The notes: generated by a model not told the origin, from the sequence alone. A stretch of DNA of 5,017 bases from JBJSXF01 sp046086225 (GCA_046086225.1 JBJSXF010000168.1:1-5017); one strand, 5' to 3'. Shown: positions 1-5,017, counted from the stretch's first letter. A program made the numbers and translations.

Positions 1-457
1 GGAACACCTCCTCGAAGCAGGCCCGCGTCTCGGTGAGGAGGTGGGAGGCGTCATCGATGACGAGATCGATCGGCTCGACACCGAATGCGCGGTCGAGGAG
101 CGGGGCGACGGCGTCCCGGTCACCCTGGTCGACGCCGTAGTGGCATGTGACCGTGCCGTCGAGACCCCGTCGCTCGAGGAACCGGTCGAGCGGCCCGACC
201 CGCTCAGCGGCGAGCTCGCACGCCACCAGGCGCTCGGGGCGGGCGGCGAGGGCGAGCAGCGCAGTGCTGCCGCCACCCGCGATGCCGAACTCGAGGAGGG
301 TACGGGGGGCCGCCTTCGCCAGCAGCGCGAGGGTGGCCTCGACCAGCGGCCGGGGCTTGCGCACGCACATGAGGTCGTCGGTCGAGGTGGCGAAGGAGCA
401 GGCGAAGTCCTGGCCGTCGAGCCCGAACCGCGTCGCGCTGCTCCAACTCGGTTCCAT
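1..457 (-). CDS. Class I SAM-dependent methyltransferase, 3' end outside window (partial)
   Basis: The first 152 residues are present, from the ATG at 457; the C-terminus lies beyond the left edge. This is probably a small-molecule or glycan O-methyltransferase using S-adenosylmethionine in the cytoplasm. What is visible: a short N-terminal segment, then SAM motif I as LLEFGIAGGGSTALL (about residues 54-68), an acidic residue closing the next strand (CEL, 80-82), and VIDDASHLLTETRACFEEVF (133-152). The IDDaSH...F..lF pattern is typical of the CmcI / Methyltransf_24-like group, where the acidic residues and His lie near the active site and may bind metal. The start is supported by a strong Shine-Dalgarno sequence 7 bases upstream. 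The gene is divergent from the sulfotransferase-like gene across 37 bases and next to a glycosyltransferase, which suggests sugar or glycolipid methylation. The fold is confident; the substrate is unknown. Confidence 0.85.
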   Translation of the reverse strand, partial: MEPSWSSATRFGLDGQDFACSFATSTDDLMCVRKPRPLVEATLALLAKAAPRTLLEFGIAGGGSTALLALAARPERLVACELAAERVGPLDRFLERRGLDGTVTCHYGVDQGDRDAVAPLLDRAFGVEPIDLVIDDASHLLTETRACFEEVF

Positions 458-464
458 GGTGCGG

Positions 465-472
465 CCTCCCTT
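465..472 (-). promoter_or_regulatory. Ribosome binding site of the left methyltransferase
   Basis: On the minus strand AAGGGAGG ends 7 bases before the ATG at 457. It is a strong match to the 16S anti-Shine-Dalgarno sequence and fixes the start. The divergent neighbour across the same gap has no comparable site. Confidence 0.75.
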
Positions 473-481
473 GTAACCGCG

Positions 482-488
482 TACCGTA
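482..488. promoter_or_regulatory. Overlapping divergent -10 boxes (candidate bidirectional promoter)
   Basis: The 7-base TACCGTA contains a TANNNT -10 hexamer on each strand: TACCGT at 482-487 on plus and TACGGT at 488-483 on minus. On plus, the box ends 7 bases before the GTG at 495, so transcription would start at or next to that codon (leaderless). On minus, a start about 7 bases downstream falls near 476 and gives a leader of about 19 bases that contains the Shine-Dalgarno sequence. No convincing -35 hexamer is visible on either strand. Overlapping, symmetric -10 elements are a known architecture for bidirectional bacterial promoters. The boxes are seen; their activity is inferred. Confidence 0.5.
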
Positions 489-494
489 GGCGAT

Positions 495-1178
495 GTGACG
501 AGTAGTGCCACGGCCGAACGACTCCGCAATGACCGCATCGCCGCCGCGATGCTGGCACGCCTCGCACGCGATCCCGAACTCTCGGTGGTGAAGCACCGCC
601 TCCAGGTCACCTCGTTCGGGGGCAGTGGCACGACCGCGCTGATCGAGCACCTGATCCTCTGCGGTGCCGATCTGCCCCGGACGCCCGGATCCTTCCCGTT
701 CAAGCACCAGTCCCGGCCGCCGGATCCGGAGACGGTGCCGGTCGGCTTCCGCGTCCTGTTCCCGATCAGCGATCCCCGCGACGCCGTGGTGTCGATCTTC
801 CGGCGCAACTTCCAGGGTGGTCACTACCGGGGCATGCGCCTCCGCGCCCCCTGTCCGGAGGCCGAGGCCCGCCTGGCTTCGCTCGATGCGTTCCTGGCCG
901 GCGGCCGGGACGAATTCGGTTTCGGTGACCAGTTCCGGGCCTGGCACGACGGTGCTCCGGGCTACCCGGTGGCGTTCGTGCGCACGTCGGCGTTGGGCGA
1001 CGTGTGGGACGAGGTGCGTCGGTTCGCGGGGCTCGGCGCGACGGTTCCGCCCTTCGTGTGGCGACCGCGTGCGAGCTCGTGGCGCGAACTGCCCGCCGCC
1101 GAGCGGTCGCGTGTCGACGCGATCTACGGCCCGCTCGCCGCCGAGCTCGACGCACTCCCGGCCTTTGCCGTGGGCTGA
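495..1178 (+). CDS. Small sulfotransferase-like P-loop protein
   Basis: The product has 227 residues and resembles cytosolic PAPS-dependent sulfotransferases, which move sulfate from 3'-phosphoadenosine-5'-phosphosulfate to a hydroxyl or amine. A strand leads into a glycine-rich P-loop, VTSFGGSGTTALIEHL (38-53), in the position of the 5'-phosphosulfate loop. The 3'-phosphate motif appears as ISDPRDAVVS (91-100), followed by IFRRNFQ. The C-terminal part has YPVAFVRTSAL, an aromatic-rich stretch and a final helix. Two oddities stand out. The usual Arg of the R-N/D-P-x-D...S motif is Ser92 here, although Ser100 is kept. The protein is also short compared with common members of roughly 250-350 residues. 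It may be a divergent subfamily with another activity. The GTG start has no good Shine-Dalgarno sequence but has a -10 box 7 bases upstream. The glycosyltransferase follows after 27 bases. The fold is fairly sure; sulfate transfer is not. Confidence 0.72.
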   Translation: MTSSATAERLRNDRIAAAMLARLARDPELSVVKHRLQVTSFGGSGTTALIEHLILCGADLPRTPGSFPFKHQSRPPDPETVPVGFRVLFPISDPRDAVVSIFRRNFQGGHYRGMRLRAPCPEAEARLASLDAFLAGGRDEFGFGDQFRAWHDGAPGYPVAFVRTSALGDVWDEVRRFAGLGATVPPFVWRPRASSWRELPAAERSRVDAIYGPLAAELDALPAFAVG

Positions 1179-1192
1179 CGCCCCGTCGGCCG

Positions 1193-1198
1193 TACGCT
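1193..1198 (+). promoter_or_regulatory. Candidate -10 box for a leaderless glycosyltransferase transcript
   Basis: TACGCT (TANNNT) ends exactly 7 bases before the GTG at 1206, the same geometry as at the gene before it. There is no purine-rich Shine-Dalgarno sequence between the box and the start. Short inverted repeats GGCCG (1188-1192) and CGGCC (1200-1204) flank it and could be chance in such GC-rich DNA. Read-through from the upstream gene is equally possible, so this may be an internal promoter. Confidence 0.4.
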
Positions 1199-1205
1199 CC
1201 GGCCC

Positions 1206-2249
1206 GTGCGCGTCACGTTCCTCGTGCCGAGTCCGCGTCGGCCGGTGGGCGGGGTCCTCGCCCTCTACGAGTTCGCGAACGCACTCCGGCGGCGCGGCCA
1301 CGCGGTGCACCTCGCTCACGGTCCGGGCTTCCCCGACCCGATCGGCGCCGTCACCGACATCACATGGTTCCGGTTCGCCGAGGGGATCACCCACTCCCGT
1401 CATGACGACCTCGATGTCGCCGACCTGCCCGAGGCCGATGTCACCGAGGTCACCGGGGCAGTCTTCTTCACCGACGGGGCGTTGCTCGCCGCATTGGAGT
1501 CGGCGGCCCGACCGGCGCTCGGCCGCCCCTTCCTGCTCGTGCAGGCCTACCGGCACCTGCCGCCCGCGACCGAGTCCCGGGCCTTCTCCGGTCCGTGGCC
1601 CAAGATCTGCATCGCGCACTGGATGATCGATGCGCTGGCCGCCGACGGCGTGCCCGCCGCCGACCTCGCCTACGTACCGTACGGACTCGATCACGACGTC
1701 TTCCGGGTCACGGCCGCGATCGACACGCGTCCCCTGCGGGTGGCGATGCTCTACAACGCCCATCCGAACAAGGGGGCGCCGACCGGCCTGGCCGCACTGG
1801 CCCGGGTGCAGGCGCGACGACCGGGAACCGAGGTCGTCATCTTCGGTTCGAAGCCGCCCGAGCACGAGATCCCGGAGTCGATGACCTTCGTGCAGTCGCC
1901 GCCACGGACGCGGCTGGTCGAGGAGATCTACAACGGCAGCCGGGTCTTCGTGAGCCCTTCGGGGCGGGAAGGCTTCGGGTTCTGCGGGATCGAGGCGATG
2001 GGCTGCGGCGCCGCGCTCGTGAGCACCGACAACGGCGGCTCGCGTGACTACGCGATCGACGGGGAGACCGCCCTCGTCGTTCCTCCCGGTGACGTCGACG
2101 CGATGGCCGACGCGGTGCTCAGGCTCCTCGATGACGACCGACTCCGGGTGCGGCTCGCCGTCGCGGGCCGGGACTTCGTGCGCCGCTTCGACTGGAACGC
2201 GAGCGGTGAGCGTCTCGAGCGGCTCCTCCTCGGCCACCCGGAGGGCTGA
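1206..2249 (+). CDS. Glycosyltransferase, GT4-type (GT-B fold)
   Basis: The 347-residue protein has the usual length for a retaining family-4-type glycosyltransferase, which transfers a sugar from a nucleotide-sugar donor on the cytoplasmic side of the membrane. The N-terminal Rossmann domain opens with RVTFLVPSPRRPVGGVLALYEFANAL, whose Gly15-Gly16 loop and following helix support the GTG start. A YVPYGLDHDVF segment (156-166) marks the hinge region. The C-terminal domain starts near MLYNAHPNKG (181-190), with the Lys typical of donor phosphate contact. It carries the E-x7-E motif Glu255...Glu263 (EGFGFCGIE), then DNGGSRDY (275-282) and a DGETALVVPPGD stretch. All key motifs are intact. It lies 27 bases after the sulfotransferase-like gene and converges with the oxygenase gene. 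The family is confident; donor and acceptor sugars cannot be assigned. Confidence 0.93.
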   Translation: MRVTFLVPSPRRPVGGVLALYEFANALRRRGHAVHLAHGPGFPDPIGAVTDITWFRFAEGITHSRHDDLDVADLPEADVTEVTGAVFFTDGALLAALESAARPALGRPFLLVQAYRHLPPATESRAFSGPWPKICIAHWMIDALAADGVPAADLAYVPYGLDHDVFRVTAAIDTRPLRVAMLYNAHPNKGAPTGLAALARVQARRPGTEVVIFGSKPPEHEIPESMTFVQSPPRTRLVEEIYNGSRVFVSPSGREGFGFCGIEAMGCGAALVSTDNGGSRDYAIDGETALVVPPGDVDAMADAVLRLLDDDRLRVRLAVAGRDFVRRFDWNASGERLERLLLGHPEG

Positions 2250-2273
2250 GCCCGACCGTCGCGCGACTCAGCC
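2244..2273. terminator. Candidate bidirectional hairpin between convergent genes
   Basis: GGCTGAG (2244-2250) and CTCAGCC (2267-2273) form a perfect 7-base-pair inverted repeat around a 16-base GC-rich loop. Each arm contains one gene's stop codon: TGA of the glycosyltransferase at 2247-2249 and, on the minus strand, TGA of the oxygenase at 2270-2268. No T-tract follows on either side, so this is not a classical intrinsic terminator. High-GC bacteria often have such tail-less hairpins at gene ends. Part of the symmetry comes from both genes ending in GGC TGA. Confidence 0.4.
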
Positions 2274-3086
2274 GGCGGTGATGCCGAGTCCGGGTGAGAT
2301 GCCCCCGAGGCGCTCACGGTCCCAGTCGGTGCCGGCGAGGAGCTCCGGCCAGTCGGGGACGGCGGGATGGCCCGAGGGCAGGAGCGACCGGGGGTCGACC
2401 GGATCGCTCGTCGACTGGAACCGGTAGTCGGCCGAGAGCCGCCACCGGCTGCTCCGGTTGGGGAGGCCACCGTGGACGGTGAGCGAATGGAAGATGACGA
2501 CATCGCCCGGCGCGAAGGCGGTGCCGGCCCAGCGGGGATCGTCGTCGTCGACGTCGACGCCGCTGCCGGCGACGGCGTCCCGGGCGATATGCGGCTGCGG
2601 GCCGTCGGCGTGCGAGCCCACCAGGATTCGCAGCGCACCGGAATCGGGTTCGCAGGCGCGAAGCGGCATCCAGACGGTGAACGTGTCGGCGCTGCCGCCG
2701 ATGTAGGTGAAGTCCTGGTGCGCCGGGGTGACCAGCGCCGGCACGCCCGGCGGGATCGTGCGGAGCAGCCGCCGCGGGTGGGCGAAGAGCTCGGGGCCGA
2801 TGATGTGCTGCAGGCACCCCCGCAGCTGCGCATCGGTGGTGGGCTCGTGGAACTCGGCCCGGCGCTGCAGTGCCCGGTAGAAGGGCGTGCGGGTCGCCCG
2901 GAAGGCTTCCACGACATCGGGCGCCGACCGGAGGCCGAGGTCGTCGATGATCGTCTCGACCGCGACCGCCAATCGTTCGACGGTCCCCGGATCGACGCAG
3001 CCCCGGATCAGCACGTAACCGTCGGTCTCGATGCGGGTCCGCAGAAGTGACGGGTCTTCCTTCCGGGTCGCGACGAGCTCACGCAT
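2268..3086 (-). CDS. PhyH-type Fe(II)/2-oxoglutarate-dependent oxygenase
   Basis: The 272-residue protein matches the usual length of the phytanoyl-CoA dioxygenase family. Such cytoplasmic enzymes hydroxylate an unactivated carbon using O2, Fe(II) and 2-oxoglutarate. The N-terminus has the family's ETDGYVLIRGCVDP segment (20-33). The iron-binding triad is complete: HQD gives His123 and Asp125, and the distal His205 lies in FHSLTVHGGLPN (199-210). Arg216 sits 11 residues after it, where the family's 2-oxoglutarate carboxylate is held. WMPLRACEPDSGALRILVGSH (139-159) is the conserved core between the iron ligands. An acidic run, VDVDDDD, at 177-183 is a local feature of unknown use. The ATG at 3086 overlaps the upstream methyltransferase by 8 bases (ATGCGTGA) and has GGAAGG 8 bases upstream. 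This arrangement suggests translational coupling and a shared pathway. The substrate is unknown, possibly a sugar or lipid part of a surface molecule. Confidence 0.92.
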   Translation of the reverse strand: MRELVATRKEDPSLLRTRIETDGYVLIRGCVDPGTVERLAVAVETIIDDLGLRSAPDVVEAFRATRTPFYRALQRRAEFHEPTTDAQLRGCLQHIIGPELFAHPRRLLRTIPPGVPALVTPAHQDFTYIGGSADTFTVWMPLRACEPDSGALRILVGSHADGPQPHIARDAVAGSGVDVDDDDPRWAGTAFAPGDVVIFHSLTVHGGLPNRSSRWRLSADYRFQSTSDPVDPRSLLPSGHPAVPDWPELLAGTDWDRERLGGISPGLGITAG

Positions 3087-3867
3087 CGCGACCGCCTTCC
3101 GGCGGTCCGGCGAGCCGAGCCCGCAGCGCCTCGCGTGCCGCCGCCTCGACCCGGGCGAGGCCGTCCGGGGATGCCAGCTCGTCGATGACCGGGCCGAGCC
3201 CCGGCGCTGCCGCCAGTCGGGCTTCGGTCACGGCGACGGCGAGGCCGACGAACACCGGCAGCACGACGGTGCGCAGCCCGTCCGGGTACTCGGTGGCGAA
3301 GTCCTCGAGCGCGGTCAGTACGCCGTTGCGGGGACCGCCCGCGTGCTCGGCGTTGTGCATGTGCCGGTTGAGACCGCCGTCGGGGTCGAGCGCGTCTCGG
3401 TCGCGGTGGATGCCGCCCGGCGAGCAGGGTTGGCGGTGCTCGGCCGGGATGCGTTCGGGGGCGTAGTAGCCGTCGCGCCGCCCGTAGGGCCAGGCGACGT
3501 CGTGCAGCACGAGGAGCGGGAGCGGCGCCGCGTCGGCGGTGCTGCGCTCGGCGAGGAGCCGGAGCTCGTTGACGACCGTGTACCAGTTGTGGTCGCCGTC
3601 GATGAGCGCGACGTCGACCGTCGGCAGGGTCGGGATGACTGCGTGGCTCGTCGCCCGGTGGAACACGTAGCGGCCGGCGAACCGGCGCTCGTGCTCCGAC
3701 GGGTCGAACTGCGGATCGGGATCGACGACGTGCAGCTCCGAGCTCGGACCGAGCTGGTCGAGCAGGGCGATCGTGGTGTCGCCCCGCAGCGCCCCGATCT
3801 CGAGCACCCGACGGGGCTCGGCCGCCACCAGCAGCGGCTGGATCACTGCCTCCCAGAACGGGAACAC
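3079..3867 (-). CDS. Class I SAM-dependent methyltransferase (Methyltransf_24-like)
   Basis: Read from the GTG at 3867, the protein has 262 residues. SAM motif I is RVLEIGALRGDTT (20-32). The strand ending in LHVVDPDPQFD (45-55) supplies the acidic residue expected to contact the SAM ribose. VALIDGDHNWYTV (86-98) and LVLHDVAWPYGRRDGYY (119-135) carry the Asp/His residues that in related families line the active site and may hold a metal ion. The enzyme probably O-methylates a sugar or another small group in the cytoplasm. I chose GTG 3867 because it has GAGGAG 7 bases upstream and begins with PFWEAV, next to the conserved core. An in-frame ATG at 3957 would add 30 Arg/Pro-rich residues, lacks a good ribosome site and lies upstream of the likely -10 box. 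An ATG at 4065 would also overlap the acyltransferase gene. It is first in an operon with the PhyH oxygenase, overlapping it by 8 bases. Fold confident; start fairly sure; substrate unknown. Confidence 0.88.
   Translation of the reverse strand: MFPFWEAVIQPLLVAAEPRRVLEIGALRGDTTIALLDQLGPSSELHVVDPDPQFDPSEHERRFAGRYVFHRATSHAVIPTLPTVDVALIDGDHNWYTVVNELRLLAERSTADAAPLPLLVLHDVAWPYGRRDGYYAPERIPAEHRQPCSPGGIHRDRDALDPDGGLNRHMHNAEHAGGPRNGVLTALEDFATEYPDGLRTVVLPVFVGLAVAVTEARLAAAPGLGPVIDELASPDGLARVEAAAREALRARLAGPPEGGRDA
3090..3107 (-). promoter_or_regulatory. Hairpin holding the oxygenase ribosome binding site
   Basis: GACCGCC and GGCGGTC form a perfect 7-base-pair stem. On the minus-strand mRNA the 4-base loop is GGAA, which fits the stable GNRA tetraloop pattern. 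The Shine-Dalgarno sequence GGAAGG (3100-3095) consists of this loop plus the first two bases of the stem, 8 bases before the ATG at 3086. The hairpin lies within the last codons of the upstream methyltransferase, so ribosomes finishing that gene would melt it. The pairing is seen; the coupling role is inferred. Confidence 0.5.
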
Positions 3868-3874
3868 GGGTGGT

Positions 3875-3880
3875 CTCCTC
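3875..3880 (-). promoter_or_regulatory. Ribosome binding site that decides the methyltransferase start
   Basis: On the minus strand GAGGAG lies 7 bases before the GTG at 3867. The alternative in-frame ATG at 3957 has no comparable purine-rich sequence, so this site favours the shorter protein. Confidence 0.65.
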
Positions 3881-3911
3881 GGGTCGATCGCCCGGGGCGG
3901 GCGGTCGTGTA

Positions 3912-3917
3912 AACCTA
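3912..3917 (-). promoter_or_regulatory. Candidate -10 box of the methyltransferase-oxygenase operon
   Basis: TAGGTT on the minus strand fits TANNNT. A transcript starting about 7 bases downstream would have a leader of roughly 38 bases that includes the GAGGAG site. No good -35 hexamer is visible. The 12-base palindrome lies directly upstream, where a bound repressor would block polymerase. Confidence 0.33.
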
Positions 3918-3929
3918 CCGACCGGTCGG
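3918..3929. promoter_or_regulatory. Perfect 12-base palindrome, candidate TetR-family operator
   Basis: CCGACCGGTCGG is its own reverse complement and sits in the 93-base gap between the divergent methyltransferase and acyltransferase starts. With its left flank it reads TACCGACCGGTCGG, which resembles operators known for several TetR-family repressors built on an ACCGACC half-site. It abuts the candidate -10 box of the minus-strand operon and lies 31 bases before the acyltransferase start, so one regulator could control both directions. No regulator gene is in the window. Confidence 0.42.
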
Positions 3930-3947
3930 CCCAGCGGGGTCGGAGAC

Positions 3948-3953
3948 GGAGGA
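3948..3953 (+). promoter_or_regulatory. Ribosome binding site of the acyltransferase
   Basis: GGAGGA lies 7 bases before the GTG at 3961, a strong Shine-Dalgarno match that fixes this start. No clear plus-strand -10 box could be picked out in the gap. Confidence 0.72.
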
Positions 3954-3960
3954 TCATCCG

Positions 3961-5017
3961 GTGACTCGTCCCGGCGGAGCGGCGCGCGGGCCCGATCGCT
4001 TCGCGTACGTGCCGGCGTTCGACGGCCTGCGGGGGGTCGCGGTGCTGCTCGTCGTCGAGTTCCACCTGCGCCGGGTGGCCCCGGGGCTCGTCGGCACGAT
4101 CCCGCGGGGCGGCTCCCTCGGAGTCGACGTCTTCTTCGTGCTGAGCGGGTTCCTCATCACGGCGCTCCTCCTCGCCGAGCAGACGCGCTCGGGGCGGATC
4201 GCCTTCGGCGGCTTCTACCGGCGCCGCGCACTCCGACTCCTACCCGCCCTGGCCGTCTTCCTCCTGGCCCAGATCGCGTTCGCGGTGCTCGCCGGGATCC
4301 CCGGGCGGCTCGAGCTCGATTCCGTGCTCGCCGTGGTCTTCTACGTGGCGAACTGGAAGATCGTGCTCGCCGACTCGTTCCCGCCGATCGCCGACGGACT
4401 CGCGCAGACCTGGTCGCTGGCCGTGGAGGAGCAGTTCTACCTGGTCTGGCCGATCGTCTTCGTCGCGTTCGCCGGATTGCGCTTCCGGCTCGGGACGGTG
4501 CTCACGATCCTCGGCGCAGGGGTCGGGGCGATCGCGATCGCTCGGGCGATCCTCGTGCAGGACACGCCGCCCGGTCTCCTCTACTTCCGCACCGACATGC
4601 GGGCCGACGCGCTGCTCGTGGGCGCGATGGCGGCGCACCTCCACATGCGAGCCCGTCCGGCGGGCCGGATCACAGCCGCCCTCGCGTGGCCCGCCGTCGC
4701 CTTCGTCGTCGGTTGCGTGCTGTTCACCGAGTTCAACTCGCGGTTCCTCTTCATGGGCGGGTACACGGCGCTGGCGATCGCGGTAGCGGTCGTGCTCCTC
4801 GCGGTCACCGGGGGTGAGTGGCGGCCGACCCGCCTCCTCGAAGCGTCGGCCCTGCGCGCCGTCGGTCGGGTGGCGTACGGCCTCTACCTCTGGCACTACC
4901 TGGTGTTCGTCGCAGTCGAGCGATGGCTCGGCGACTGGCCGGTGATGAGCCGCATCGCGGTCGCGCTCACGGTCACCGTCGCCGCGACCGCCGGCTCGTG
5001 GCGGTTTGTGGAGCAGC
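3961..5017 (+). CDS. Membrane acyltransferase, acyltransferase-3 (OafA-like) family, 3' end outside window (partial)
   Basis: The first 352 residues are present from the GTG start. Acyltransferase-3 proteins are polytopic inner-membrane enzymes that move acyl groups, often acetyl, onto sugars of surface polysaccharides or glycolipids. The motifs come in the expected order. VPAFDGLRGVAVLLVVEFH (17-35) contains the R-x10-H pair Arg24 and His35, with the proposed catalytic His. GVDVFFVLSGFLIT follows at 54-67, then the basic FYRRRALRLLPAL (85-97). TWSLAVEEQFYLVWP (150-164), RTDMRADALLVGA (210-222), VGRVAYGLYLWHY (301-313) and WRFVEQ (347-352) complete the set. Hydrophobic stretches between them fit about ten membrane helices. 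The integral membrane domain is nearly complete at the window edge, since the FVE motif usually comes near its end. Whether a C-terminal SGNH domain follows, as in longer members, cannot be seen. The gene is divergent from the methyltransferase-oxygenase operon and shares the palindrome region with it. Confidence 0.93.
   Translation, partial: MTRPGGAARGPDRFAYVPAFDGLRGVAVLLVVEFHLRRVAPGLVGTIPRGGSLGVDVFFVLSGFLITALLLAEQTRSGRIAFGGFYRRRALRLLPALAVFLLAQIAFAVLAGIPGRLELDSVLAVVFYVANWKIVLADSFPPIADGLAQTWSLAVEEQFYLVWPIVFVAFAGLRFRLGTVLTILGAGVGAIAIARAILVQDTPPGLLYFRTDMRADALLVGAMAAHLHMRARPAGRITAALAWPAVAFVVGCVLFTEFNSRFLFMGGYTALAIAVAVVLLAVTGGEWRPTRLLEASALRAVGRVAYGLYLWHYLVFVAVERWLGDWPVMSRIAVALTVTVAATAGSWRFVEQ

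Noticed and set aside
1172..1183. Small hairpin GGGC-TGAC-GCCC at the end of the sulfotransferase-like gene as a terminator.
   Set aside because: Only four base pairs and no T-tract; expected often by chance at this GC content.
204..2237. A 677-codon open frame on the minus strand, antisense to the sulfotransferase-like and glycosyltransferase genes.
   Set aside because: Its translation is rich in Arg, Gly, Glu and His with no recognisable motif, and it covers three better-supported genes. Long antisense frames are common in DNA this GC-rich.
2539..2560. Repetitive GTCGTCGTCGACGTCGACG-like stretch within the oxygenase gene as a repeat element.
   Set aside because: It simply encodes the acidic run VDVDDDD in frame, with no repeat copies elsewhere in the window.
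3031..3912. A 293-codon plus-strand frame opposite the methyltransferase and the start of the oxygenase.
   Set aside because: Low-complexity Arg/Val/Gly-rich translation without motifs, antisense to two genes with intact catalytic residues.
3955..4065. Longer N-termini for the second methyltransferase (in-frame ATG at 3957 or 4065).
   Set aside because: The added residues are Arg/Pro-rich and unlike the family, lack a ribosome site, run through the divergent promoter region, and from 4065 overlap the acyltransferase gene.
3870..4817. A 315-codon plus-strand frame in another register across the acyltransferase gene.
   Set aside because: Arg/Pro/Gly-rich, no motif, while the frame starting at 3961 carries every acyltransferase-3 motif in order.

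Overview
The window is a very GC-rich bacterial segment holding six protein-coding genes, two of them cut off by the window edges. The base composition, the GTG starts, the mix of Shine-Dalgarno-led genes with apparently leaderless ones, and TANNNT -10 boxes without clear -35 elements all point to an actinobacterium. A finer placement, for example in an Acidimicrobiia-type lineage, would be a guess. I saw no RNA gene, CRISPR array, insertion sequence or phage gene. Every intergenic gap is under 100 bases.

Layout from left to right. (1) A class I SAM-dependent methyltransferase on the minus strand has its start at 457 and runs off the left edge. (2) It is divergent, across 37 bases, from a plus-strand pair: a small sulfotransferase-like P-loop protein (495-1178) and a family-4-type glycosyltransferase (1206-2249). 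(3) The glycosyltransferase converges, 18 bases apart, on a minus-strand two-gene operon: a second SAM methyltransferase (3867 to 3079), then a phytanoyl-CoA dioxygenase (PhyH)-type Fe(II)/2-oxoglutarate oxygenase (3086 to 2268). These two overlap by 8 bases. (4) The operon is divergent from a plus-strand membrane acyltransferase of the acyltransferase-3 (OafA-like) family, which starts at 3961 and runs off the right edge.

Together the genes look like a tailoring section of a cell-surface glycan or glycolipid locus. One enzyme adds sugar, one may add sulfate, two transfer methyl groups, one hydroxylates, and a membrane enzyme moves acyl groups. The substrate cannot be read from the sequence. 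No polymerase, flippase or nucleotide-sugar gene lies inside the window.

The control signals are the most notable part. The left divergent gap holds overlapping -10 boxes on both strands. Both plus-strand genes of the middle pair have a TANNNT box exactly 7 bases before a GTG, as in leaderless transcripts. The convergent stop codons sit inside a perfect 7-base-pair inverted repeat. The oxygenase ribosome binding site lies in a hairpin capped by a GNRA-type tetraloop. The right divergent gap carries a perfect 12-base palindrome that resembles a TetR-family operator.
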